From: Bolinopsis microptera
Taxonomy: Eukaryota; Ctenophora; Tentaculata; Lobata; Bolinopsidae
Length of the DNA: 64,000 nt
Reading direction: 5' to 3'
Assembly: GCF_026151205.1 (NCBI RefSeq)
Contig: NC_087079.1
Location: 3,242,730 to 3,306,729 of the forward strand
How positions within the stretch are numbered: the stretch's first letter is position 1; each line of letters begins with the position of its first letter. Below the pieces are notes generated by a model. The model saw only the letters and a program-made list of their open reading frames with translations. It searched no databases and had not been told where the DNA came from. The position numbers and the translations under genes were made by a program. This document shows positions 11,401 through 26,400 of this stretch, one piece after another.

Positions 11401-14400
11401 CTGTAAGTTAATCGTAAGTTAATTGAAAGTGTAAGTTTAACACTAGTGGATGGTAACCGTCATCCAGCCCCAGGACGTCGCCCAGCCACAGAGCATAGTG
11501 CACCAGAAGCATGGTGCCATGGTAAGTCTATTGCCTACCTGCACTTATTTCAACGTGTGTGCAGTTTCTGTCTTTGCATTGTAATACAATAGTAAAACTG
11601 TCGCGCAACAATACATCATCGTTTTGCCAGTGAAAACGTCTGACTATAGCTTTTAGTCTTTTGTAATCCAACACAATGAAACTAGCTGTATTGTTTAACG
11701 TGAGGACTGGAAGTCTGGTTTTATTTCAAAGACTAAGGCCAAGTTCCGACTGCTGTAATCCTTTCACTCGGTATATTATAAAACCTCAGTGTCATCTGTG
11801 TGATCCTGCATTTATTCAACATTTTGAGAAAAAAATCTTCTAAATGGAATAAAACCTATACTTTAATTCTATCAATATTAAGATTTTGGCATTTGTTCAA
11901 TCCTGGGTAGTCCTTAAATTCTAATTACAGCTGTAACTCTGCTCACAAATAAAATATTCTAATCTTAGTAGTAGTGAAGTTAAGGACCCCCCTGGACAAT
12001 ACAACTCGCTACTGTCTTGGGAAAGAATACCACACTTAAATTAGATTTTAGAATACTATCGATATCTTATACGTGACAAAATGTACGTACTAAAATGACC
12101 ACACGTATTTTAAACTTGACAGTTATCCGGGGTTAATTGCTCAATTTTGGTAGCTGATTGGTCAGTCGTTGTCATGTTTTAAGCTTTGAACAGTTCACCT
12201 CCCCAGGTCAGTAGATCCACATTTCACATCTCTTAATCGGAATCTAACGGATTGTTGGATTAATCACTAGAACAACTCTAAAAAGCCCTGTAATAATAAC
12301 TTAATGACACAGTGAAATATCCTTCCAAAACAGCATTTCCGCTGTATCCAGCCGTAAACCCCCTCCTCTCCCCCCCCCCCCCCCCCCCCCTAGTTTCACA
12401 GCGTCGCTCATATTACCCTAATAATTAATTATACCCCACCGCCGTCAGTTACCAGTGTGATTAACCTCCACTATTTCAGCTGTACAGAAGGAGAGACAAC
12501 CTCTATCACCTTCAAAGAGGTCACTAAGGAAGGTATGCTAGCGTTTGAGTTCATCACCTCCAAGGCTAAGGCAATCAGTATGCAGGTGGATTACAACACT
12601 ACACCACAGGACATGGCCAAAAATCTGGTACGTTTTAATTTTAGGAATTTTTTTTCGGTGATATTTCATGACTCGTGATATTTCATGACTTGTGTTTGTT
12701 TTTTGGCAAGTTTTAATGCCTGGTTTCTAGTATGCAGTCACTATGCCCATATATAATAAATGAATGTAATCATGCGTATAGTAATGCCTACCACGTGACA
12801 TGTCTTTATAGGAAACTTTTTCCGCGCAACTAAATTTCCTAATTTAGCTTTATATAATTAGTTTGGTAAAAAAAGTTTAAGAAAACAGTAACGCATATAA
12901 CTGACTCTGTCCATATTATCTGCTAAATTTGAATGCGGTTGTTGGGTTGGGCGGCCTATTTTGGAACATGTCGTCTGAATACATTAGAAAACACCCTGAC
13001 TTAATACACAATGTTATCAGTTATGTGTACAAAATTGTAGTATTGCTATTCTAATTGTTTTAATTGAATCAATTAATTTAATAGATTAGCTCCTAATTCT
13101 ATTAGAACCGTATCCTTGTTTTGATGTACAGTATAGCCATTAGTTTGCCAACTTTTTCGACTGTTTCGTTGTGTTGTACTTTTGCTAATTAAAACAAATA
13201 CAATTGTAATAGCAATAGATGATGTTTAAAACATTACCATTAAAAGTGAAACTTATATATTCAGTTATGTGAAAAGTACAAACAGCCCAAATTAATTAAT
13301 TTCATTGTTTTTTTCTTCAATTCTGATTCTCTTATCGAAATTTTCAAAAAGAAATTTCAGTTTATATATAGTAAGATAGTAGCGCCATGCTGTCCCGGCC
13401 AGCCCCGCAGAGTAAATGAATGTGCTGATGAAAATATGTGCTTTATAGTATAGTGCACACAATATATCCGCATTAATAAGTGTAAAATCTATAGATATTA
13501 CCTGTACTTTGCGTGATCTTTAGCATGGTGGGACCACGTTTAAAGTTGCGTGATAACAACGAGCTAGTTGAAGCTGATGTTGAGCCTAGTTGAGCGATGG
13601 ATAGTTTTGATAATGTTTGTTCAGTTTTAAGCCTTTATAAATCTAAATTTATGGAGTCTGCGGAAAGTCTATCAAAAGTAAGAGCCTAGATTGGTGTTTT
13701 TGTGGTCACATTTAGTGGAATATGGTGATTATTATTATCTTTGGTTTGGTCAATAGTTTTTAATTTTACAGACTATTGTTTGGATGTTTCATGAAAGTAG
13801 TTCAAAGATGATCTCTTTCTCACCAAATTGCAACACTGTTAACCCAGCGAAGCTAGTCTATTGGCTAGTGTTTGTTTGTTTGTTTGTTTATAGAACCCGT
13901 CCCCAATCTCGTATCAGAAAATGACTAAACTCAGGTCTGAGTGTGAATAGTGCAGTGGCTAGTGTTGTTACCTGGTAACCTGGTTACCTGGTTACCTGGT
14001 TACCTGGCCTGGTTACCTGGTTACCTGGTTACCTGGTTACCTGGTTACCTGGTTACCTGGTTACCTGGTTACCTGGTTACCTGGTTACCTGGTTACCTGG
14101 TTACCTGGTTACCTGGTTACCTGGTTACCTGGTTACCTAGTTACCTGGTTACCTGGTTACCTGATTACCTGGTTACCTGGTTACCTGGTTACCTGGTTAC
14201 CTGGTTACCTGGTTACCTGGTTACCCGGTTTCCTGGAATCTACTTGAGAGTTAACTTAAAAGACTACTTGAAAGTCGAGACTAAGTTTCTGACATAATGT
14301 GTGTGAAAATACCAAGTGAGATATGTCACGTGTGCCGCGAGAATTGGAATGTTTTGGTTACTCGCACTGCAAGTGGCACGTCCTATAATGAACCTCATTA

Positions 14401-17400
14401 ACTCTTTCTTACCTCCATTTCCAGCGGTAATTGCCTGCTAATCTGACAGAAAGATTTAAAGTAATTGGAATCAAAGCAAACTAACGGCTATTCAAATCAC
14501 CAGAAAACTTGACTGTTGTTTTTTAATGCCTAGAAAACACAGCTAACCTTTTTTTAACATTTCAGATAGACAAGAAGCATCTGGACAAGAACCACTCTGA
14601 GATCTTCATAGAGATGTGTGGCAGAGTCCTGAAGATGGCCAGAGAACAGCAAGCAGAGAACACGAACAGTAATAGCAGCGAGGAGTCTGAGTCTACTGTG
14701 AGTATTATCATATTTTACTGACTAGTGACTACTGTTATAGTCACTACTGACTACTGTTATATAATCTATGGGAGTATAATCTACTGTTATTATTTGTTAT
14801 TACGTCAACTATATTAGACAATCATCCTGTCGAGGATTAGTCTGTTGAACTTGCAAAGTAGATATGCGGCTGTTCAGTCGCATTTGTTCACCGCTGCAGC
14901 AAATGGCACACTGCAGCAATCCTCATCAATGATACCTTGAACGATGTTAACTTCTAGGACACCGATCAGAAAACAGTTGAAGAGAACACAGCGTACAAAC
15001 AGCCAGCTGCCAAGTCACAGAGCGTTGCTAAGCAACCAAAAGAAAAGGAGCCGGCTCCTGCTGCTGTTGCTAAGGAGACAGTCTCTAACGCTCATTCCAG
15101 ATTCAAAGTTATTCCTGTGAGTCACAGTTATATTTACTGATATTTCATTCTTAAACCTTTCTACTATTATACTTCCATAGATTTTTCTTACTAACAGTAT
15201 TATATATTATTATATTGAACCGTCGTTACCATGGCAACATCTCTTGATCTCTCCATATTTCCTGTTTTTCTGTTACCATGACATCACGACATCACCTGCC
15301 TCTTCTCTGAACCTGGTGACTGGCTGAAACGTTTAAAAAAAGCAGAAAACGTCATAAGATCTTCGTATTGCATTTTTTTTGGGATAGAAGGATCGTCACT
15401 GATGTCTCCGAGAAATTTCAAAATATGGATCAAAATATGGATCAAAATATGGATCAGAATATGGATCAAAATATGGATCAAAATATGGATGTTGAAAATA
15501 AAGACTCCTGAACTCCTCGTGAACTGAAACAATTCACACCGATACTCACTTACAGTCATTTTAGGCTCTTCTCGTTGAAGGATGACAAATTCATTAGTCT
15601 ACTGCTTTTTGGAATATTGCCAAAACAATTACCTACCCTAACCTAATTATTTTCCCTCCTGATCAAGAATCACAGTTCATAGAGGAATTTATACAGACAT
15701 GAGCAAACGTAATAATGTCTTGAGGTGTTACTCCTGAAGGAATGACATCTCTTTCTCTGGGCGGGAGAAGAATTCCATCACATTTACACCCTCCCATGAC
15801 CTGGGGACAGAGTGAGTTGCCCCTCTGCTCCCCGCAGCTAGAGCTGTAGATCTGTTTGCTTTCGTCGCTTGTTTTGTCGGGACATTTGTGTACTATTTCA
15901 GATTTATTTCATATCCTCGGCTCCCTTGGAGGGGCTCATTATTGTAATTTTAAAAGTTACCAGTTTATCTAATTTATTTATCAGTTGATATGGCACCAAT
16001 CCAACAGTTTATTTGGCAAAAGTGGTGCCCTGAAGGGGTTTCAATAACGTCCAACAGTTATATATTTATCTGGCAAAGGTCCAAAAAATCATTGCAAAAC
16101 ACCAAGGCCCCCAAACGGCTGTTTCCGAGTGTAAAGCCCCTTAAATGATCGGAATGTATGAGTTTGCATTTCCCAATGACGAGCCACTTTCATGGAACCT
16201 GATACATTTTATGTTCTGTTACTCGCTTTTCCTTACAAATCCCTTTTGCATACTATACGGATTATAACTTTATTTAAATGTTTATGTTGTCTGTACAGGG
16301 TGACCTCACTCGGCCTGGTGATTGATTTTCCGTGAAATCTTTTAAAGATAATTGTAAAGTGTAAACTTTAAATTACTGAACAACAATCTCGACCGTAAAA
16401 TCCATACTTCGCAGGAACTTTCTTTACTTTTCTAGTATTAAATGGAGAATTATCATGGTTTTAATAAAATATGTGGCTGTCGGCAACACTTTGAAATCAG
16501 CTTATTTAATCTGGAACACCTCTTTTGGTTTTAATTCGGCTAATTTCCAATAAGCTAGAGGTATTAGAATGGTTTTCTTGTGAAGGAGTTAACGGTGTTT
16601 TATCCTGCATTAATTTGTCATGCTCGTGCTTATGGTTAGTACTCCTAATATAGCTTGATATTTATCCTCTACTTACCGTTTATTATTAATTATAGAATGC
16701 GTTTATCGGTCACGTGGTCACCAATTTCCTAGTTACTCAGTTACCATGACAACTGTTCATTCCGTCTGATGGTTGATAATGTGATGGTAAAACCAAATAT
16801 CATAAGAAATGGAACAAAGCCAGAAAGCCCAGTAGTCATTATTCACTAAACCAGTATCAACTCAACCAGTTTATTCATGAATGTTTGATCTTAAAAAAGT
16901 CCGATTTTTCCCTGATTTCCCCGCTTTTTTTCCTTTATTTCTCCACAACGGTTAATGAGTACCCCGCACATGATATACTAGTAATGTAACTATGGTAACT
17001 AGTTCATTATCTTTTTGTGCGGAGTCAGTACGTGATTTTATATGTGTTGTGACTTGGCAGACAGGCAGAGTGGTTGTTGGCATGGTAGTCGAGCAGTGGA
17101 TAATTGATAAATTACACTTCATCATCATAACTTAGATACTGGTATGCTGCAATCTTTCAATATAATTGATATTTATCTTGTATCTAGATGCTCCAGGTTA
17201 GATGTGATGGGGCTGCTTTGTGCTGTCTGCTATGTTCTATGCCTCGGGTCGGATGTTTTAAATATCTTGAATTCTTTTTTGGGTTGCAGTGAAATGTTTT
17301 ATGTTGAATTAATTTCGGAGGATCAGCAATAAAATTGTGGCATTTCTTTCGTACATAGCCGCGTAGATATAGTTACACATGAAATTTAATCCCAAGTAAT

Positions 17401-20400
17401 TTGCATTCCTAATTAATCTTAATCGCAGAATTCCCCTGCGCTTCTTTAATTTTCAAAAATAATTCTGTAGTTTGTGCCTCAAATTCCACCGTAAATCAAC
17501 CTTGTACTTCTGGTTATTGTGTTGGAGGGAGAATAAGTTAAAATAGTTGAATACTCGGTTAACTGTCAAATAATGAGCTCTTAATCGCATCACGTGATAA
17601 GTTAGCGCCCAATCACTATCAGTGATACAAACGAGACGAGGCAGGTTTCAGTTTCAGTTTCAGTTTCAGTTTCAGTTTCAGTTTCAGTTTCAGTTTCAGT
17701 TTCAGGTTTCAGTTTGGAAGTTTCAGTTAAAATTCCCGCACACTAGCAATTCAAGTGATGGGTGACTGTATTATAATAGTAACCACTAAACACGTACCCC
17801 ACACGTCCTACAGAATCTCTCGCCAGACGATCGCTTGATTTTGTGATATATTTCCACTTCTATTGTTCAGATCAGAGTGAGACAGTGATTGTTTTCCCCT
17901 AGTTTGAAGAGTATTTGGCATAATTGATTCTCTGTTTTGTGGTAATGTGCCGTTTTATGCGCCGGTAGGCGTGATTTTGTTTAAATTGTTTTTATCCGCT
18001 GTATTTCCTCCACCGTGCAGCTACTGACACATTTTCCCGGTTCAGCCGGCTCGATGACGCACAATAAGAGCTATTTTAGTGAGAAATTGAATCATATTTT
18101 CACCTTTAAAAGCTTCGTTTGACCATCCTCTAGGTCTTTCATCTTGATAATGTACTGATTTGTAGCTAGTTTAATAGTTCACTAAGGAATTGACTGCGCG
18201 CCGATTGCAGGTGCGGTCCCGATTGTTTCTTTATTACTCTCTCCAATGTTTTCATTGTTTCACCTCATTGGTGGAGTAGGTACCATAACATTCTTGCTTG
18301 AGATTCCATTAATTTAGATAGACTTTTGGCCTCACAATTTTCCGGTTCCTACAACTTTGACTGATGTTACTTTGTTTAGATTGTCAGTTATTGTGATCAC
18401 TTAAATTTTCAGCTCGGTTACAATTTAACTATGCTGAAGATTTAACCGTTCAATACCAAGCTGAACAATTATTTTGTTACCAGTCCTGCTTCTGTTATCT
18501 CGTAATTACTCACTCTTATTCTATAAATAACTATAAGTATAAGCTTGTTGTTATGATTTCGTGTTTTGTTACGCCTTTTTAAACAAGTGTTTAAGAGTAG
18601 AATATCGTAAGATTTGTCATCAATTCAACTGTGTTCGATTGTTATATTTCTCTGCTGAAGAAAAATCGAGATGGCAAGTTTTAACGGTTATCTTTGTCAA
18701 CTTTGCGCCGTCGAAATGTTTTCAACTGGAAACATTACTTACGTTTCACCTAGCAGCATTCGTTAGCCTCAAGTTGATTTGAAATTTTTAAATCCAACTT
18801 TTTAAAAACTTTGCTCATGATATGAAAGGAATGCAATCATAAAACTGCCCTGAAAAACGGTAAACGATTTGTTCATCAGTCACTGTATTTAAATAATAAT
18901 CCACTTTTATTGGTATATTTACTAATTAATTAGTCTCTGACCCGGCTTCTGTGTTACTGAGGTAGTTACTGAGTAGTTGTAGAGCTATACTGTACCAAAT
19001 TGTGGAATAAACTAAATTTTTGTTTTAAATGCAGCTGAAAATTACCCGTTTTTTAAAGTACATTTTGATTTTCAAGTGCAGAAACCCCTAGAAAATAGTG
19101 ATATTTGATGCAAATTGTATCTAACACTACTATCGAAGTAGACGTACCATATAGTAGCAGTATTGGTAAAAGTAGTACACAGCAGTAGCAATACACACAT
19201 TATATACTTATACTACAAAACCAATACATTGTATTTGTAGCTGGGTGAGAAGTGTGTGGCGGTTCCTCCGCCCTGCGGACCACTTAAAGGCTAGCTTATA
19301 TAACATCTTAACCGAAAGTAAGAGTACTTTCTTGACGAAAGTCAAATACAAGGAAATACTTTCGAGAAAACCATAGTATATAGCTAACTTTAGCAGGGTA
19401 GTGTTGGTTATGTGCCTAACCTGGTGAGCACAGTGGATATCCTTGCTGTACGGCTAGTCAAACAAGGAATTGAAACTGTGGGGCTCCGTGCAGACCAACC
19501 TACCTGTGGCTAAAGCTCTAATATACAAAACCAATACATCACTAGTAGACTAAATGATTTAACAACTCCAGACACTAATGTTAACAGTGTAGTACTAACG
19601 TTAACTATTTTTACACGTACAGTGGGTTTAGTTATAGACCGTATACTACAGGGTGGGCCAAAAGTCAGTACCCATACGTTGGCCTTAATAGCTCCGCCGT
19701 GTTTTATATTTGAGAGCTGTTGCTTTGCGAATGGCATACTGTACTTACTGGTTCGAGGATTCCGTCGTCAAAATTTGAAAATTCGAATATTTTAGACCAC
19801 GCCCATTCAATATTTAAACACCTATATTGTTTTCTCTGAACATGCTGAACGCCTAATTTTTTCAGAGACGGTAGATTATCAAATGTTGCATATGATCTGA
19901 AAACATGAGGCAAAACGGATTAGAAATGACGAAGTTATCAAGCATTTTCTGTATCTCGTTAACAATATTGACTGGGTGATTATGTGACACCGTGACACGA
20001 CACCTTAATTGGGCACCCTTGACAATTCCCATAATGTTTAACGGGGTAGTTAACGGGGGCACCTTATCACGTGATTAGGTAAACCAATCACCTGATCACA
20101 CGTAATGAATAAACTCGTTATGCTTCATATCTCGGTCATCTGAGAAGCTTCAGTTCTAATTCTTTCAGGACAAACGTAATTCGAATGGCCAAACACAATT
20201 CAATAACATTTAGCTTGATCCGACTATCCAAACGATCAAATAAATGTGAAAATGAACCTCCATTTGAAAAAAATGAACGCGAATATTTTTCGAGTTGACA
20301 AATTCCTCGAACCAGTGGTGGTACTAAGTCATACCAGAAAGAAGTATTTAAATTGGGCACTCAGTGACTGAGCTATAAAGGCCAACGTATGGGTACTGAC

Positions 20401-23400
20401 TTTTGGCCCACCCTGTATGTAATACATAGTATATTATAGTATATGATATATAGTATAATATAGTACATAGTATATAATACATAGTATATATAGTATAGTA
20501 AATATAACGTAAGATTTGTCGGGGTTGTGTCGGATTATTGTACAGGATACCGAGTAATAGGTACAGTATATACAGTATATATTATATATATACTATATAG
20601 TATGTGTTAAACAGATCATGTTAGCACTCACCGCTCTTCATCACTCTACACAGTACACACTACATAATGTTGCCGGTTCGCTAGCTTTCCAGTAGCGCGA
20701 GCGGATTAGATTTTCTGGTTGCTGTCATTAATCCTATTGTTTTATTTTTCTCTCTTTGTTTTTTCTTTGTTTTAAATTAAGAATAGTTCTTGAGTCACAT
20801 CTGATGATTGAGCGAGCTTTTTTCTGGAGGTTTAGCTAGAAGTTCAGGGCCATCGTACATCACGCACACCGCCTGACTGGAGGTTCCAGTCTATAAGAGA
20901 GTTGGTGCAGACAGCAGTGTGGCCTGCTGTTGTCAAGAACTTTCACGAGAAACAGTCCTAGAGCGGACTTAAACGCTGAGAGATCTTCAATAGTGTTCAC
21001 GGGTTTTGGTAGTAGGTTCCACAAGTTTGCAGCTTTGACAGAAAAAGAGTTCTCATACATGGTTTGTAAGTAGGAAGGGCATTTCTTAGCAAGTGGTGGT
21101 ATTCTTGCTTTGGTTCTGAGGCGATCATTCTAATAGAACTTCATTTTAATGTCATTTGGGATTTTGCCATTGAGGACTTTCCAGGCATTTATAATTATAT
21201 ATAATTAGATACATATGTATATATCTCTCGTCTTCTTTGGAGAGATGGGAGGTTAAGGAGTTTTAGTTTCTCCCAGTAGTCCATGGCAGCCTGATATCCT
21301 GCGGGTGAAGGCCGAAGGGTCTTTGAACTGCTTCCAGTGTTTGGATTTCTTGTACTTTGTGAGGATTCCCAAGGGCGAAGGGAGGAGCAATACTTAAGCC
21401 TATTTCGGATGATAGTGTTGTAAAGGGAGGGGGGGGGGGGGTGTCATGAGTATTTTTGAGAGTCCCGACGAAAATGCCAAATTCTCATTCTCAAAAATTG
21501 TTTTTGAGTATTTTTGAGAAATGTTTCCAGGCGAAAAACTCATTCTCAACAAGAAATGCGGCCGCTTTTCTTTTGTGGATGGCCGCTCAATTTCCCGATC
21601 CGTGATGGCGTATTTTATCATATTCCATACAACCTGGGGACCCCAGTCTTTGCTGTTTAAAAGCATGCAGATATGGCGGAGTGACAGGCTAAGCGCCGCC
21701 CAGTTAATATAATAGTCCATATTGAATAACTTGATAATCGTGTATATTTCTATGCAATGTAACCATATGTTTATTGTTTATGCAACCTGACAGTGACACG
21801 GATCTGTGCAAAATAATCTACTAACTCATTAAAACTAACTAACTAATTAAAATAATAATAATATGCTATAAATTAGTGCCTAGTGGGATACGTACATGGT
21901 GAAATTAACAATGTACTTGGTCAGTTCAGCGCCGCACGTCAACAATTATTTAATTTAGATTATAGCGCAAAATAACTTTGTGCAAGTAGGAACGTGGGCT
22001 ATAACTGTGCGCGAGGGCACATACGCTCGCTCGCTCGCAGGACGGTCGCAAGCTACCATATACGGAAAAAACCTCTTGTCCTTGACTCTTTTGTGCTTTC
22101 GGCATTTTGAGTCATGGATCGGGAAAAAATTGATTTTGAGTATTTTCGGACCACATTGCACTGATATGAGATGATTTGGTATATCACTATTTTTGAGTGG
22201 ACAATTTTTGAGGAATGAGAAATCCATGCTGAATTTCTCAGATTCAAAAAAATTTTTTGAGAAATTCCCGGCGAAAATGGTCAAATTCTCAGATTCAAAA
22301 ATTCTCAAAAATATTCATGACCCCCCCCCCCCCCCTCTATAGAGGACTCATGACAGTTTGGTTTATGATCTGTTTTACTGGGCCGCGCTCAGCCTGTCAT
22401 TCCGCCAAATCTTTATATGTTAATGAACATAATAGCCTGGGGTCCTCAGGTAATGATCTGTTTTGAAGTAACCATGAGGCCATCCTTTTAGCATTATTGG
22501 CAATTATTTTCATGTGGATAGTCCATTGGCCGTCTAGGGTTCTCAATGAGAAGCAATGTTGGAAATAAAATTGAAACGGAATCTTTATTAACACGAATTT
22601 TTATTTTAACAGTTGTCGAGGACGAGGTTATTAACAGTAATTGTTGAGGTTTTCTCTTTTAATCGTCGTTTTATTGTGGACTTTGTTTCATTATTTTCTA
22701 TATTCAAGATAAAGAACGTAAAACTTCTTACTGTGTCACACATTCTGGTTAATATATTACTTTACGATTAATTTATTATTAACTTTCTTACCTTATCGCT
22801 CTTTACGACTCGCTATTGTGTCTTAATTCCTATTCTTAATAATGTACAGATCATACAATTAATTGTTCAGCTTATAGAATAGCAACATTATTTGTTCTTA
22901 TCGGATATGGATTATTATTTATGTCGCATCCAACTGAATGGTAGATTATCATTCGTTAGCCTATCCAAAGTCGTAATATTTTATTGAATTACAAAATATG
23001 TCTTAGAATTACTAGTTCTCAGTCAATTGTTGTGTTACTTTATAAATGATAACTTTGTAGTCCGGACTGCAGTATCTAAAGGGTTTCTATTTTTAGTTTG
23101 AAGACACATCACGAGGTTGATAACATGAATATTGAATTCCTGATCCACACATGTTGCAGTTGGTAGTTTTGCAAGGATATAATTTTTGAATAACTTTTTA
23201 TCCATTTGTCTAAACCGCTTGAGCTTCTTGGATACTACCCGCACGTGACCACGAGTACACTTGTATTTAGTAACTACACTTGTAATTATAGGTAAAACAG
23301 GGTGATGTGACGGAGTTGATTAGAGGTTCCTGCGTCACGTAATGACGAACCTCTAACGATGATCATTAACTTAAATTACGGAGCTTCCGTCGTGTTACCA

Positions 23401-26400
23401 TTTTGTAGAACGCGTCGTACAAGTCAAACTCTCTTCCGCGGAGTTCATGTTACTTTCAATCCATCTTTGTCGGATGTTTTCCATTTTGGGAAACATCTAT
23501 TTTTGTCATTTTTCGTGCCCTCAATTCACCTGATTTGTTCTGTATTCTGCGTAGGTAGAACCTGTTTGCTTGTATAGAGTATGTTTGTCTAATTTGTTAA
23601 TAAAAAGCACTTAGAGTGCCCGAGAAAAGCTTGCCCCTAAATTTCATGTTTTTTTTTGTAATTAAATCGTATTTCTAGCCTCGATCAACCAGCTTTTCGT
23701 GACGGTGGTATAGTGGTCATACGAAAAGCTGCCCCTTAGATTTAAAGCTTTTAGTGTAATCTTTAAACGGCCAGCTTTTCGTTGCAGTTGTAAAGTGGCC
23801 ATGCTTTGACGAACCATACCTCCGGACTTTCATTATGTTTTAAATTATAACCCAGCATGTTGTTATATTCCCAGTGGATCAATAGACTCCCGCGTGGTTT
23901 CGCCTGTTATTACTAATCTACTGAACTTTACATTATATACATTTACATATCACCGTCATCAAATTTTTTCGGTTTTATTGAATGTAAAGTTTACGCACAA
24001 TGGATCGTACTAAGCTGTGCAACAGGAGAACATCATGTAATGCTCGTGTCTGGAATGCTGAATAGTCTACATGAGCTTGTGTCTGTCTTGATAACATTTC
24101 CCTTCTATTAGTGGAGATCAAACAGATTTAAACAATCCTGTGAATACTTACTGAGCAAATTTTAGTGAACTTAATCATTTGGGAGGAGGGGATGTCGTCG
24201 ACATTTGCCATGACGCAAATAAGATTACTCATCTTAATAGAAGGCCAATGAGTTCCGAAACGTCGGGTATTTTCATCTAGTTTTACCAGTCCTTTGCATT
24301 GTTTTACTTTGTCTGTCGAGAGCCGTGATGCTTCCTACTAAACACTACTAAGATTGACAAAAACATTTAATTACCATTTTTGCCATATATTTCAGTTATC
24401 TTAATTCATCCCTGATATCTCCAAAAGTAAACAGCGAAATTGGCACTTACAGCCCCCTCGTAAAGGGAACTAGTCGCATTATACCATATTTGAACATGTC
24501 CCCTAGCAACTAGCAGTCCATTTGGCATGCAAGCTTCTGTGCCAACTAAATAAGTACAGCTGTTTTACCACCATAGTAGCTGTGAAACCTGCCTCGTGTT
24601 TTGCCACCTCGTGTTTTACATACTTTTATTTAGGCAACATTCCGTCGATATCCCTCCGATGATTTTACACCATACAACTCTAGTATTACAGTCCTAACTT
24701 CGCTTACATCCGGACCGGTATCACGTGCTACAGTGTCTAGGAATGTAAGGGGTCTCCGACCACAATAAGTTTGTTTTACCACCTCGTCACCTCGTGTTTT
24801 ACCACCTCGTGTTTTACCACTTCGTGTTTTACCACCTCGTCACCTCGTGTTTTACCACTTCGTGTTTTACCACCATAGTAGCTCTATTAGACCTGCAACT
24901 TTACACTTGTGAACCCTTACATCTATATAACACTTTTTGCCTTCGTAAAGCTTTGTTTTGAGTTGACATATTTTGCAATTTAGTACTTTAAAATGTTCGC
25001 TTAACTCCACACTCAAAGCTCCATTATAACTTTTTGGCCACATGCCAAAGCTATGCGATTTCTTGAAAATCACAATTAGTTGTATAATGTATTAGGGCAT
25101 GTACATTCCGTTAAAAATAGTACAGTTAAAAATAGTACAATAACACCAGACGACCCTGGAAAACAGCTATTCCAATAAACATGGCCGGTGTGCTACAGTG
25201 CTGCTACTTTAAGTTGTTTTAAGTGTTCTAAGTTATAACTATAAGTTCTTAAGTGTTACAACTTTAAATTGGCAACTCAGACGAGGACTTAAAAACAGTT
25301 AGCAACTGTGTATACACAACATGTTAAAATAGAATTTGCCAGAGTATGTGCTTTTCGACTGACAAGCTGGACATTTTAATTTGCTGTAGGTGTCGACGTT
25401 TTTATTCCCTATTTGCTACCCAACTTGTTCCATATTACCGGAGTGTTGAAGTATCGCTGTCTTTATCGCTGTCGTGTTTATTGATTATATAGATCACCAA
25501 TTTGTTTTCTTATTACTTCGACGCTCGATCCAATTTTATGGCAATTTTATTGTGTCAAAAAATTCAGTAAAGTTATTTTTGTTTACCGTTTCATAATACA
25601 TAAATAATTCGTACCCTCGCATGTTTGAAGATGTTATGTAACACTAAAAAAGGCTTCAATTCTATTTTTCCATTATTCGGCACATTTGCTGCGCCTCGTC
25701 CGTTTTACTTTTAGTCACCTATGCATATGTCAATGAGTTTCCGCCAATTTGCCAATGTTCTATTTCCAACTACTTAACAATACCGTAATTGCTATGTTTT
25801 TCGAGATTGTAATTTTTCTTGTTCGGGGTTTCGAATCTTTGAAATTTTTCTCTGCATTGCATCTCATGAACTAACATTCCTCTACTTTTTATTTATCCAC
25901 TAATAATCATTAATGAAATCGTTCAAAAGCTCTCGACTCCTAATGTATCAATATTTTCAAGGATTACTGTGAATTTCCACGAACACCACCAATGAATCAC
26001 CTACACCACATGGTCTATGCATTACCAACTTCCAGAACTACAGTACAAAACTCTTGAATAGTTCTGTAATACTCTCAAAAAGAAACCGCTGAAGTAAACC
26101 CGTCTCTTTTAAGTTCAGTGAAAGAGAAATTAAAAGAGAAAGCAAAAGAGAAACTGCTACGATGTGAAGATGAAGCGCCGAGATGAGCTCGTTCAGTGAG
26201 TTGCTGGATGGCATCCCTCTGGAAACAGTGGATGAAGTGGTGAATATCTGTGAGAGGTTCAATGAGGATGTTACCACTCGATTTGGGGACATCACGTGTG
26301 CTTATCAGGGGGAGGATGAGGATGAGATTGATAATGATTTCTTTTATGATGACATCACTGATATCATAGGAAAGGAGCTTATTGTTAAGGAAATAACACC

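Larger units (their letters stand above)
15117..19648. other. non-coding intron segment
   Basis: AT-rich intron with no convincing exons. Holds a 12-bp array (15419-15490) and a TTTCAG array (17645-17712). The remainder shows no recognisable structure. Confidence 0.5.

Noticed and set aside
11447..11521. Exon 5 in the frame VIQPQDVAQPQSIVHQK
   Set aside because: Looks more protein-like but does not join exon 4 or exon 6 in phase; kept only as an alternative reading.
13950..14297. ORF of repeated TWLPGYLV
   Set aside because: Translation of an 8-bp intronic minisatellite.
23620..23830. tRNA-like stretch GGTGGTATAGTGGTCATAC
   Set aside because: It resembles an A box, but there is no B box (GGTTCGA), anticodon arm or acceptor pairing. 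It is part of a diverged direct repeat with AGCTTTTCG arms.
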